From: Brachionus plicatilis
Lineage: Eukaryota; Rotifera; Eurotatoria; Ploima; Brachionidae
Length of the DNA stretch: 64,000 bases
Assembly (NCBI GenBank): GCA_010279815.1
Contig: QEOQ01000180.1
Coordinates: 849,895 to 913,894 of the forward strand
Reading direction: 5' to 3'
Part shown: in pieces, positions 37,594-55,185 of the stretch
Numbering within the stretch: position 1 is the stretch's first letter
Layout of the letters: each line of letters begins with the position of its first letter
Position numbers and translations under genes: made by a program
The notes under the pieces: generated by a model
What the model was told of the DNA's origin: nothing
Database searches by the model: none
The model's input: the letters and a program-made list of their open reading frames with translations, nothing else

Positions 37594-40500
37594 ATGAGCA
37601 AAAACATTCTATCCAGACTAAATGCGGCCAAAGCTTCCACCAGCCTCAAATTAGCCGATCAAATGGTCCAGCCAAAATTAGCAACTGAGCCTAAATCAGT
37701 CCTGCACGATCTATTCGGACGCAAGCATTCCTATTTAAGGGTTTCATTGACAGAACGATGCAATCTGAGATGTAAATTTGATTAATTTACCAAAGTGTAT
37801 TTTAATTCATTATTAAGGTACATACTGCATGCCTGAAGAAGGCGTTCCACTCACAGCTAATGAAAAGTTGCTGTCCGCTGATGAAATAGTGAAGCTGGTT
37901 AATTTTTTTGCCAAGCTTGGAGTGAACAAGATTCGTTTTACGGGTGGTGAACCAATGGTTCGCAAAGATTGTGTCGATATTATTCGCCAAGTTGGCCAGA
38001 ATGAAGCAATTAAAAAAATTGGCATGACCACAAATGGCATAGTGTTATCTCGTAAAATAAATGAGCTCAAAGAGGCAGGTCTGAATCAGCTTAATATTAG
38101 TTTGGATACTTTGAAAGAAAAAAAATTTGAATTTGTCACCAAACGAAAGGGCTGGTCTAAAGTCATGAAGAGCATAGATTCAGCTTTGGATCTTGGCTTT
38201 TCACCATTGAAAATTAATTGTGTAGTCATGAAAGGGTTGAATGATGATGAGATAACAGATTTTATTGAATTTACAAAGGATAAAGTTTGTTTTTGTGAGC
38301 TGAATTAAATTGTTCTTAAAAGTTTTTTTTTAAAAATTTTAGAATGTAGATGTTCGCTTTATTGAGTACATGCCTTTTGATGGAAATAAGTGGAATACCA
38401 AAAAGATGGTTTCGTTTAAGGAAATGATGAAAATTATTGCACAAAAGTATCCAATTGAGATTATTAATAAACTGCAAGATGATCCGAATGATACATCCAA
38501 AGTAATAATGGAAAAATTTGAGATTTTATTTTTGAGAATTTAAGAGAGTTTTTTAGGCATTTAAAATTGATAATTATAGCGGCCAATTTGGGTTTATTAC
38601 ATCTATGAGCGAGCACTTTTGCCATACTTGTAATCGAATTAGACTTACGGCTGATGGTAATTTAAAGGTGTGCTTGTTTGGAAATTCGGAGGTTAGCTTG
38701 AGAGATGCCATCCGTAAAAATATGAATGATGAAGACCTATCTGAACTTATAAGTGCAGCTATCAAGAGAAAAAAAGCAAAGCATGCAGGTAATTTAAAGT
38801 TAAATGCAGGTTATAAAAAAGAACAATTTATTAAACAGAAACGATAGCTAAGTAAAATTATAGATCAGGTTTCAGAATTTTTTTTCTATTTTTTAGAATT
38901 TTAAAAAAGTTTTCGGGAGATTCCTTGGGGTAAATCTCTAAAATTTCATTTTTCAAAATAAAAATATTTTTCGTAAAAATTTAAATGCGTTATTACATTA
39001 TATTATAGATTATAGATTTTATTAAAGCTATATTTTTACAGCAATTGAAAAAACATCTGTAATTTTTCAATACGATAAGATTTGTTATTTTTTTCTTATT
39101 TTTTTTTTTGCTAAAATTTAGCTTTAATTTTTTTAAATTGCTTAAAATTGAAGAATTTTTTAAATTGATAAAAAAATTAGGTCTTTTTGAAATTAGGATA
39201 GTTTCAAAATATTTTTGCAGTTTCAGACTAGTAAAAATTTCAACCATATTTCTCTAAAGAATGTTTCTAAAATGAAATTTGAATTTTTCAATGACAATAA
39301 GCCGATAGAGAATTAAATAATAAACAAAAACTAACAGGTTTTAGTATGAGGATATTTATTTAAATAAACTTTGAGATTTCTTATGTGACTATGTACATAT
39401 TGTTTTAGTCTAACTGGCCTTGTGATCGTTTTGATTACAATGGAGGCATCATGGTTTAAAAGAGTACAAAGAGTCAGGATTTAAGCATCTATCACACAAA
39501 TCAGGCAATTCTATTTCAATATTTAACTAATATTCTTTTCTAGCCATAGAAACAATTTATTTGATTGAAATTTTAATTTTTTTAAGATTTTTAACTATTA
39601 TTTATTCTAAAAAATTATTGGCTTTCTTTTGCTTTTGGTTTCTTTTCCTTCTTTTGAGACCAATATTTTTAAAAGCTTAAAGCGTTTGGATCAGTTTAAC
39701 TTGAGACTGCTTCAACATATTTGCAATTTTAATTATAATTTTTGCTATTATTAAATTTTTCTAATCTATTTTACATGTGCGTGTGGTAAATTGACATTTA
39801 GCTTTATTTAACTATACCCTCTTAATACATCTATTGAGTGATTAAATCGATCAAAATCAAATTAAAAATTCTTTATCACTTTCGAATTTAATCATTTTAT
39901 AATTATTTACAAGAGCATTAGTGACTTTTGATATTTTATATTTTTTTTGTATGTTAAACATTTTTTTATGAATTTAAATATATTTTAGAAACATAATTTT
40001 TTTTTGGTGAAAAAAAAATACTATAGTTAAACAAAGAAATTATTCTCAAAATAATTGAATTTTAATAAATTGTAAATTTACCTTTATTGATTTACCATAA
40101 AAAAACAAAATTATATTTTTAATATTTTGCGTAAATTGTTATTTAAAAAAAAGCTGAAAACCAATCTAGTTCGATTTTTTTATAACTAAAAATGTATTTA
40201 AAAATCAAACCGAGAATATTAAAAATAAATTTTGATAATTTTTTTTGTTTTTAGGCCTGGATGTTTTGCCTAGTCTGAAAAACCGTCCAATGATACTCAT
40301 TGGTGGGTAAGGTTTTTTTTATGAAAATTAATTAAAAAAATTCCTCAATAAAATATTTTTATTAAATAAGATAATCGATTGAAGCAAACATTTAAAACCA
40401 ATTTATTAAATGTAAATATTCCCAACTTTATTCCGCATTTATACCCAAGAATTGCCAAGCACCAACCGGTGAGTTTGTACTCGACTGACACGTTTGATGA

Positions 40501-41068
40501 GCATACAAAACTTTGGGATCAGTTTAAAACCTATAATGAAAAAATAGTGTCCCAAAGGATTCCAAGCTCTCATTCATTTCAATTTACACATCTAGACAAC
40601 GAAACAAATCTTCCAAAGCAAGTAGACATTAGTGAAAAAAAACAGTCTGAGTCAAAGCCAGTGCGAGTGGCCTGTGCATCCGGCTACATTCAGCTAAATA
40701 AAGACACTTTCAATGCTCTTGTTGAAAATAAGCTAAAAAAAGGAAATGCTTTGATCGTCGCGCAAATTGCCGGGATCCAAGCGTCCAAACAAACTCAGAA
40801 TTTAATTCCACTGTGCCATCAAATTTTGTTGGATGTTTGTGACATCAATTTTTTCCCAAATGAAAATGAGTTCAGAATTCGATGCGAGGCCATTTGCAAA
40901 ACATCAACAAGCAAAACAGGTGTAGAAATGGAGGCTCTGACTGCTTGCTCAGTTGCTCTATTAACACTTTATGATATGTGCAAAGCAATTCAGAAGGATG
41001 CCGTGATACATAGCATTCAAGTGGAGTATAAATACGGAGGCAAGTCGGATTATAAGCGAAATTTTTAA
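37594..41068 (+). CDS. MOCS1: Molybdenum cofactor biosynthesis protein 1 (MoaA-MoaC, MOCS1A/MOCS1B)
   Basis: Exons: 37594-37771, 37818-38284, 38343-38501, 38557-38788, 40255-40302 (or to 40306/40310) and 40371-41068. The fused form has 593 residues (human 636). MOCS1A is a radical-SAM GTP 3',8-cyclase. Its SAM cluster cysteines are C56, C60, C63 (CNLRCTYC) and its C-terminal cluster cysteines C290, C293, C307. It also has TGGEP. Exon 5 encodes NRPMILIGG, the GG tail needed for activity. MOCS1B is the MoaC-like cyclic pyranopterin monophosphate synthase, with [22 protein letters not shown] and YKYGGKS. Together they make cPMP in mitochondria, the first Moco step. Alternative donors at the end of exon 5 choose GG-ended MOCS1A or the fusion. 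Read-through of the exon 4 donor would end at 38847 without GG. AATAAA lies at 41122. Confidence 0.96.
38789..40254. other. MOCS1 intron 4
   Basis: This 1.47-kb AT-rich intron separates the last MOCS1A cluster exon from the tiny exon carrying the GG tail. I see no gene or clear element in it; the minus-strand ORF 38993-39247 is A/T-run derived. Confidence 0.55.
40299..40373 (+). promoter_or_regulatory. MOCS1: MOCS1 overlapping stop codon and alternative splice donors
   Basis: Exon 5 ends ATTGGTGGGTAAGG. Unspliced, it reads Ile-Gly-Gly-stop at 40310. Using the strong donor GTAAGG (exon end 40306) and the acceptor before 40371, the junction reads GGT GGA TAA: still Gly-Gly-stop, with MOCS1B as a second ORF. 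Using the upstream GTGGGT donor (exon end 40302) removes GG and the stop and fuses MOCS1B in frame. The choice of donor therefore sets the product. Confidence 0.7.
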
Positions 41069-42057
41069 TATTTTTATCCTAATTATTCAATTAAATTGTT
41101 ATTGTTAATTTTTTTTTTTTAAATAAATTTATATTAAAATGTTTTATTTATATTTATTGAATTACCCCCGAAAGGATTTTGTGGATAGGTTCTAGCAATA
41201 CAGTGCAATGCTAAATCAATTTGTGACTGGTGCCGAGCAAGCTCTGCGCAATATTCCAATGAAAAATTACGTAAATTTACCAAAAACCATAGTATCAAAT
41301 CAGCACTGTAAATCAAGTTAATGTTATTGAAAATTGAAAGCTTGAATTTTGAAAACTTCAACATTGATCTCTTGATCTTAAAGCAATTTATTAAGCTTGA
41401 ATAAAAAAACTCAAAGGTTTTTCACCACATTTCGATTTGTATTAAAAAAGACATTAGAAATAAAAAGTAATCATTCTTTCAAAAATTCTATGTTGAAATG
41501 AAAATAAACCATATTTTTCTAAAACATTATTTATTTCATTAAAATTATTCATTTCAAGCTTTAAATTTAAAAGTTTTATGATAGATATATAATAGCTTTT
41601 TGATAATTTATAGATAGCTTCATATTTTATATGAATATTATAATTTAAAAATTAATATAAAACTTTTTTGAAAAAAATTTGCGAATAAAGCTTCATTTAT
41701 TACTATTGTATTAAGCAAAAATTATGACGGGTCATTTTTACCCGTACTGTCTTTAAAGTTTTAAAAAAATTTGTTCCTCTAAGTGCTAAATATATTTATT
41801 CATGAAATTCCTAAAATAGATAGTAACCTAAGCCTTTTAATAAAGTGAGTCAGATTTTTAATTATATTTCATCAGTCTTTGGAAGGGTGTTAGGACCAAA
41901 TGGAACAATTTTTACACCGGTTGGTCATGTAAAATGTATCGGTTTTTCTTTTTTCCTTTCTTTCACAGAATTCAAAAAGGAAATCGGCTTCAATATTCAA
42001 AGGCCAATACCGCTAATTTTGATAAAAATAAACCCCTAAATTAAATACTAATTAAAA
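41069..42057. other. Spacer downstream of MOCS1
   Basis: This is AT-rich DNA with the MOCS1 polyadenylation signal at 41122. A minus-strand ORF (41134-41364) has one less AT-biased stretch (AELARHQSQIDLALHCIART) that looks coding-like, but I recognise no family or splice partner. A piggyBac-like GACGGGTC word occurs near 41727. Confidence 0.4.
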
Positions 42058-42843
42058 AAGGGTCTACCTATTCAACACAATAAAAAAACTTTTCAACACA
42101 AATTTAAACTGATCGTCACAAAATTAAATCTTCTCATCACAAATTTTTCAAAAAAAGAAAAAAACCTTTTAACACAAAATTTTATCTTCTCAGCACAAAT
42201 TTTAAAAAATAGTGAAAAAGTCGTTGAACACAAAAAAAAATAATTTAAAAAATTTTTTATCACAAAAATTAAAGACAAAAAAAGCTTTACAACACAAATT
42301 TTTTTTTGTTTAAATTGTTTAAATTTCTTAAGAAATGCTTTCAAATTTTTTTAAAATTATTAAAATTAGTTTTGAAAATTTTTAAATTTCTACTTGAAAA
42401 TCTTGTCCAAATTCAGTCTAAGAATGAATCTTAGAAATCGAAAAAATATCATTTACCTCACCAAGGATAAAATGCCAAAAAAAGGTAGAGCTAAAAATTC
42501 TGAAAAATGGTACGTGAGAGAATGAAACAATGATTAAAAACATACTTTATATTTATGAATAAGCTTTGTGATTTTAGATTTGAAAAAATTCAGCATTTAA
42601 CTTTTTTCAGCATTTATTCAATAAATTTTGTGTTAAAAAGTTATTTCCCCTTGATTTAAACTAAATTATTTTATTTTGTGTTCAACGATTTTTTAGGAAA
42701 AAAATTTTTTTGTTCAAAATTTTTTCACTTTTTTTTAAAATTTGTGCTGAGAAGATATAATTTTGTGACGATCAGTTTAAATTTGTGTTGAAAAGTTTTT
42801 TTTATTGTGTTGAAATAATAATCCCATTAAAAAAAAGACCCTT
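42058..42843. mobile_element. Foldback element of about 790 bp with CACAAA-rich arms
   Basis: The left end reads AAGGGTCTACCTATTCAACAC and the right end, reverse-complemented, starts AAGGGTC and shares TTTCAACACAAATTTAAAC and GATCGTCACAAAATT. Each arm is about 250 bp and is built from repeated AACACAAA/TCACAAA words. There is no coding capacity, and the ORF at 42093-42344 is a by-product. Confidence 0.75.
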
Positions 42844-44768
42844 ACCTACTGCTTACCCGTAACTCTAGACCAGGGCTTTGCCCCGGTCCCCTTTGACCTA
42901 AGCCCTTATTTCCTAAACTAGGATTCTGCCCGCGACCCTAACTGGCTGCAATCGTTTCTAATTAAGATGAGTTTTTATTAAAAAAGCGGTGTTTTTTTAA
43001 ATAGCGGTACCAAAGCATAATTTGCCATATTTAAATAGTCTTTAAATTTAAATCATTTTTTTAAAATTTTTTGATGATAATGTAAAAATTTAGGCTTTTA
43101 ACATTTTGATTTAAAATATTTAATTAAAAAAGATTTAATCAATATCAAAAATTAACTCTTATCGATTCAAAATAAAAAAATTCAAGTTAACGGTCAAGAC
43201 GGGTCGTTTTTGATCCAAGCAAAATAATCAAAATATATAACAAAAACTTAAATTTATTTATTCCTTTTTGAAAATCAATTTTTTTTTAAAGTTTTAAAAT
43301 TAGAAATTCAAAAATCTTAAATTTTTATCTTTTTTAGGCAAACTTTAAATAATCAATTTTGAAAATTAAGGGAATAAATCGTAAAATAGTGTAAAAATCA
43401 GAAAAAAGTTATAAAATCAGCCAGTTTGGAAGAATTACATATTCTGCTAGTCGGAAGATATGAAGACGATAATTTGTGTAAATTCTTAATCAATTGTGTA
43501 TCTAGTGGATCTACTCTTGACAAAGGATTTATCAATAATCTGATTGCTAGCAAATGTTTTTTGATTCAAAAATTTATTCAGACTGCCTTTCTATTTAAAA
43601 GACAATAGAGTAATTTTAAAGTTATTAACCAACTAAAAAAATTAAAATTAAATTCTTTCTATTAAGAAAATTAATTCTCTTTTTCTATTAAGAAAAAGAG
43701 AATTAAAAAATTATGTAAAAAGCGAAAAAGAAAGATATTTTTTTTTGATTTATTATGATCACCAATATTTTTAAGAAATTATTAAAATTATTTTGGAGAG
43801 AATGAGTCAAAGTTTTATCAGCTCACAAATTTTGAAAAAAAAGTTTTATATCTAAGCAAAAAAAGCTATTTCAGTTTTAATTTATTCAAATATTTCATTC
43901 ACAGTTTCGGATGATGTTCTGTATATTGAGAAGACTATGTTTCTTGGGGAAAACTTTTAATGAACCTTTTTTGACATTTAACAAAGAAGACCTCGGACTA
44001 AATTTAAAAAAGCCAAACAATATTCTAATTCTTTATCTTTTTAGTGCTAGAACATGGTCAAATATTTAAAAGAAATATATCTAGACATACCATTTTGTTG
44101 ATTAGACTCAGAACTTTCAGAAAATAAACGTTGATATATAATTTTATAAATTACAACAATCCATATTGTATCTTAAAGCATTTTATTTTGTTTTAATTAA
44201 GACTTTGATCGAGGGAAAATGGAAAAATTTCTATTTTGATCTCCCTTAAACTGGCTTTCTTCGCTTTTCATATATGAAGATTGATTTTAAATCATTTTAA
44301 ATTAAAAAATTAATACCGCAGTGCCGTAGTTTTTGCCAGCGCGAACATAAATAAAAATTTTAAAATAATTGTAAACATACAAAAAATAAAATTGGCGTTT
44401 GTTTATATTTTATTCTATTATTTTTAATATTAATTAAGTAAAAATTTGTTTTTTTTTAAACAATAAAAGAAACATGTACTCAATTTTATCTGTATATAGT
44501 CAAATAGTCAATATATTTATACCTTTTTCTCATATTTTATATAAATAATTTAAAATAGAAGAAATAATTTCTATTGATGTAAACAATGGCGAAATGGAAA
44601 ACTAGTAAAACAAACAAAAATATAAGACATATTTCCTCAATGATCCGCAATAATCAAAAGCAAAAAGAAATATTAAGTCATTTTGGAATATAAAAAAATC
44701 GCTTGACAATATGTTCTCAAATGCTTCTATTAAAACGACTATTAAAGAAAAGTAAAAAGAAAATTTTT
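42844..44768. other. AT-rich spacer between MOCS1 and HSPA4
   Basis: No supported gene. A short GC-rich patch at 42851-42960 (GGGCTTTGCCCCGGTCCCC) contrasts with its surroundings. A second GACGGGTC word occurs near 43198. The ORF 43426-43608 (EELHILLVGRYED) lacks recognisable motifs. A transposon-end-like GC patch lies near 44317-44345. Confidence 0.45.
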
Positions 44769-50616
<5,848 letters not shown>

Positions 50617-51421
50617 TTATTTTCTCAAATCTAAAATTATTTTAGAAATTCTTTTTTTTTTAAACCAAGATTAGTACAAAAATAGGCTTTGATTTTTGTT
50701 GCTTGAATGATTTTCCTATCAGTCAATGACTCGAAAATTAAAATTAGATTTAAGTGGTCCAAGCTGTGTCTATTTGAGTAGATGCTTGAAGAAAATTCTA
50801 AAACAAGACTCTTAAGTAATGTTTTAGCGAAAATTGATGATTATAAACTCATCGAAGAAACGCCTCTCAAGCTATTTACATTTACTAGCAATTTCTAGAC
50901 TGTTATCATGCTGCATTTAAAACACTTTGTTCTAATCTTAATAATTTTTCAAAATAATTTGCAATCAAAATTTCTACCCGTGTATAGAATTTTTTTTTAT
51001 ATGACTAGTACTATTTTGTTCTAGAATTTTCTTATAATTTCCATATGATTCGAGATTATGAACTTTTTCGATCGTAATTGTCATCTTTTCCCTTTTGTCT
51101 GAACTTCGCTGCCGAACAAAAGTCCTTAACCAAGTGCTTTGAATCAATGAGCCAACTAAATTAACTTAAAAAAATAGCAGACCTTTTTAAATTTTTTTTA
51201 AAAATATTTCTTTGCACACGATTGTCGATGAGTGCTAAATAAAATTTAAAATAATTAAGATTGGAATTATAATTAACTTGAAAAAGCATTAGATTTCTTA
51301 AAATAATGCCTTAGTATTCTTAAATAAGAAAAGATTAAAAAAGGCACGAGTTTAATTTTTTCTTATTAATTTTAGTTGAGCTCGGAGCTATTTTTAAATA
51401 TAAAAATTTGAGAAATGTTTT

Positions 51422-51439
51422 GAACATTCGAGAAGCTTC
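51422..51439. promoter_or_regulatory. Four-unit heat shock element upstream of HSPA4
   Basis: The site reads GAACATTCGAGAAGCTTC, which is GAAnnTTCnnGAAnnTTC: four perfect alternating HSF pentamer cores. It lies about 815 bp upstream of the HSPA4 ATG. Two-core sites (TTCnnGAA or GAAnnTTC) also occur near 50793, 51023 and 51464. HSF1 sites of this form drive heat induction of Hsp genes. Confidence 0.6.
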
Positions 51440-53140
51440 TGAATAAAATACTACTGAAACTAGGACTTTTCCAGAAAAAAATTGATGTACTTGAGTGGAG
51501 AAATTAAAGAACTTTGAATTATTAGTTTTATTTAATTAATTTAAAGCTATTTACACAAAAGATTAGAACAAGGAGTATTCCTAAAACTAGACAGATAAAT
51601 GTTTTATTTTGTCAACGCCAAGCATTGATCCACGCCTTTTGATAAAAATAAAATTAGTTTAAAATTTAAATTTAATAGAACAATTTGATCGTAATATTTT
51701 GAATTTTTTTTGTCATAAATATTTCTTGGCTTAATTAAATTTTAAACTCGTTTTTGACAAAAAAATAAAAAAAATACTTTTGGACTTAAAATTAAAATTT
51801 GCCTTTGGCATTGATTGACCAATTTTAACTTGATCATTATTTGGCTCAATTTAAAAATAAATTTTATTTTTTAGGCACAGGACAATAAAACTAATGTCAA
51901 TTTAAGTAATTTTAAAAAAAGATGAGTTTTAATGGGTCGAACATTAAAGGCTAGACTCAAATAAATCAAATAGTCTTGGAAAGTATTGAATAGCCACAGA
52001 TTCATTGATGAATTTTTATTTTTCTAATTTTTATTTTGAACGACAGCCGAAAAAAAAAATCCATTTGTTGCTCGTGGACATTCGGACCACTGGTTGGCAA
52101 TTAAATTCAAATAAATCACCTGCCATGGATCAGCGAATTGTGACTATAGAAAAAAATTCATTTTTTTTAACTAAAGACGGATTTTATTTTGAAAGTTTAT
52201 TTTATCTCAAGCTTTTAAACAAATTTGAAGATTCGTTATTTATTTGAATATTTTGTTTGATTAATTTTGGTAAACAAAATCGGCCTAGTTTGAATAAATT
52301 TTTTTGTTGAAAATAAATTGAATGAAGCAATGATTTTTTGAATTGAAGTTTTGCCTCAATAGTTTGGCAACAAAATGGCGGCTCCTTTGCTTATTTTTTT
52401 ATTTTCATGTTTTCTTTTTTTTTTTTACCTGTATCCCAAATCAAAATTTAAATTATTAACATTGAAAATTATTATAAGTTCAAGTGTTTGTTTAAATTCA
52501 AAGAAAATCAACTTACGCCAACAATACTCTTCTACTTTGCTCAATATTTGCTTTAGTTAATAAATTTCAGTTTTTTAATGAATAATTCGTCTACAATGGA
52601 CGAATAATAATTTTTTATGATTTTTTTTTTTCAAAAGACCTTTAAATTTAGCAGTTCTATGTATTTATTTCAAAATTAATTTTGTAAGGCTCTGACTCAC
52701 CGGACAATTTTTTATTTTGGACCAAAACTTGGGACAAATTTTTAAATTTTAATTAGTTTAGAAAATTTTCATTTGCCGATATTTAATCTTTATAGGCCAT
52801 TTTTGAGTAGTTTGTCTTAGAAAAGAGCCTTTTTTCTAGAGTTTGTTTATAAATCAAGAAATTTTTAACAAGCTCTTTTTTTAATTAAAAAATCAATATT
52901 TTTTGAACATGAAATAATTGATTTAAAAAGAATTTCTTATTAGATTAGAACACTTCCTGGAGCAATCACTTGTATTAAATGGAACCGTAAAAAGCTCTTA
53001 ATTTTCCCTTGAGTTTAATTTTAGAATTTTATTACCGATTTTTTATGTAGAGAATCGATTAATCAAGATAAAAAATTTCAAAAAAATTAAAGTACTTTTT
53101 TTATTGAACAAGATTGTTATATAGGATAATAAAAAACTAA

Positions 53141-53374
53141 ATGAATCATTCGCCTCATGAATTATATCTGAATAATAAATTCCATATGTTGCGTGGCTAT
53201 GTAAATTAGGAAATTTTGAATACCTCTAAGAAATACCCGGTTCGTGCTATAGTAAATCGTGCTGTTTTCAGACAAATAAAAAGCCCATGTTTTTTCAAAA
53301 AAAGAAAAATTTCTAATTTGGATAGAGTAGAAAAGGATCCGAGTGCTAGTAGATTGTATCCCGAAGTGATTTAA
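53141..53374 (+). other. Coding-like patch with a possible 30-bp intron
   Basis: From the ATG at 53141 the frame reads MNHSPHELYLNNKFHMLRGY, then VN-stop. After the stop the same frame continues KKYPVRAIVNRAVFRQIK and on to RLYPEVI-stop at 53374. Removing GTAAAT...CTAAG, 30 bp, would bypass the stop in frame. The composition is less AT-rich than the flanks. I do not recognise the protein; a decayed gene is as likely as a real one. Confidence 0.3.
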
Positions 53375-55185
53375 TACCCAGTTTAATAATTAGAGAGGTA
53401 AGAAAAATAAACGAGTGCTCAAAGGCCACAAGAAAATGAAAATTTAAGTTTTGTTTTTATTTTTATCTAAGATTTTCAACTAAGATTAATCATTAATTAA
53501 CATTTAGTTATTTTTTGTTTCTTTTGTTGATTTATTTTTGATCTTTTCGACCTTTTTTTTAGGTCAGACTACCTGAATTTAGGATGAGCTATGCTTTTAA
53601 TCTTCAATTTTGATCATGGGAAAAATTTTTAAACTTCCGCAATTAATTTAAAGGTTTTACGTGAGCGTTTGAAAAAAAATATTCAATTTAATTTTCTTTA
53701 AATTTTTGAGATAAAAAAATGCATTTATTTTTTAGATTATTGATTTTTGTAGAGAATTTTATTTTATTTTGCTGTTTTTAAGTCTTAAAGTCTCAAGTAT
53801 GCTTTTCAATGTCCCTAATTAGTTTTTAATAGTTTCATTTAAGAATAAATTTAAAAAAAAAAAAAGATTTATTTTAAAAAATTTGATGACAATATTTTTG
53901 ATTAAAGCGTAATGTTATTTAAAAAATTGAATTAATTTTTGGTATTTAAGATTGGATCTAGTTCAATAATGTATCAATTAGGATTTTTAGTCTAATTCTT
54001 AAAATATCTTCAAATAGCTTTATTTTTAATTAATTTTTTTAGAATAAATATGGTTTCTAAAAACGGAATGCATTTGAGTCAGAATTCATGCATTCCGTTT
54101 TATTTAAAAAAAATAGTTTTGATTTTTACATAAAGCCAAAAATCAATATTAGAGACAGATGATAGAAATATTTTACAAAAATGGATAATTTTTTTTCAGT
54201 AACAAAATAAGAACATTAAAAAAAATCAAAAAATTAGTAGCAGATGATTTTAATCAGTTAAAGATTTACAATTTCGTCACCCAACTTGAATCAATTTAAA
54301 AATTTAATCACTCTTAAATTGGAAATTTTTAAAACGATTAATCAAAATTTATTAGTTTTAAAATTAAAAGTAACAAAAAAAAATTTGCTAATACCATTTT
54401 TTCTTTATTTAATTTTGGACTATTTTTTCTTTTGGAAATTTTTGTAAACGAGTTATTAAGGTGAAAAAGACTGGACAATTTTCAATCCAAGAAAAGTGAA
54501 ATTTTAGTTCTTTTGAATTCAGTTTCTTTTTTGATAATTTAATTTAAAAATGAAGACTTTAATTACCGATGTTTTTAGGGGCAAATGTTAATATTGTTTT
54601 GTTTAAATTTTGTTTAATTTTAATGATTTAAAAATCGAATATTATTAAAAAAAGTTCATACATTTTTTTCAAGATTGTTCATAATTTTTTTTTAAACTAG
54701 ATTAATTTCAATTTCAAAATTTATTATTCGGTTTTAGAAGATAAGTTTTTTTTAATTGTCAAAAAATGCATTCATTTAGGCAAAACAAAATTAACTTGTT
54801 TTTAATTCTTTTTTCTAGTTTCATATTACATTGATACGACTACGTATGCTCGTGCCGTTTTGTGGTGTTAAATTTTCATAAAATTTCAAAAATTGATTAT
54901 TTTATTCGAAAAAAAAAAAGTCTATCAACTTTTCACTTCAGCTTCATTAGTGATCCATTAGGCAAATGTTGAATTTTTTTTGAAACATTTTTTAAACAAG
55001 AAATAAAAGCTTTTACTTAAATTAACATTTAGTCAAATCCTTTCTTTTTTTCTTTAGATTTAACTTTAAATCATCTATCGAATTTAAAACAATGTTTATG
55101 TCCAAATATTTGTCGATATTTTATTAATTTTGCGTGATCACCAAGAAACAAATAATCGAGGAAAATTCCACTTTGAACACTGGCA

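Noticed and set aside
38605..38847. MOCS1A ending at 38847 as the main product
   Set aside because: It lacks the GG tail; the donor at 38788 joins in frame to 40255, which supplies it, so read-through is only a minor option.
42093..42344. 83-codon Phe/Lys-rich ORF
   Set aside because: It lies in the arm of the foldback element and is composed of A/T-run codons.
41727..43205. GACGGGTC words near 41727 and 43198 as ends of one piggyBac-like element
   Set aside because: The two words are in the same orientation, with no inverted ends and no clear TTAA duplication.
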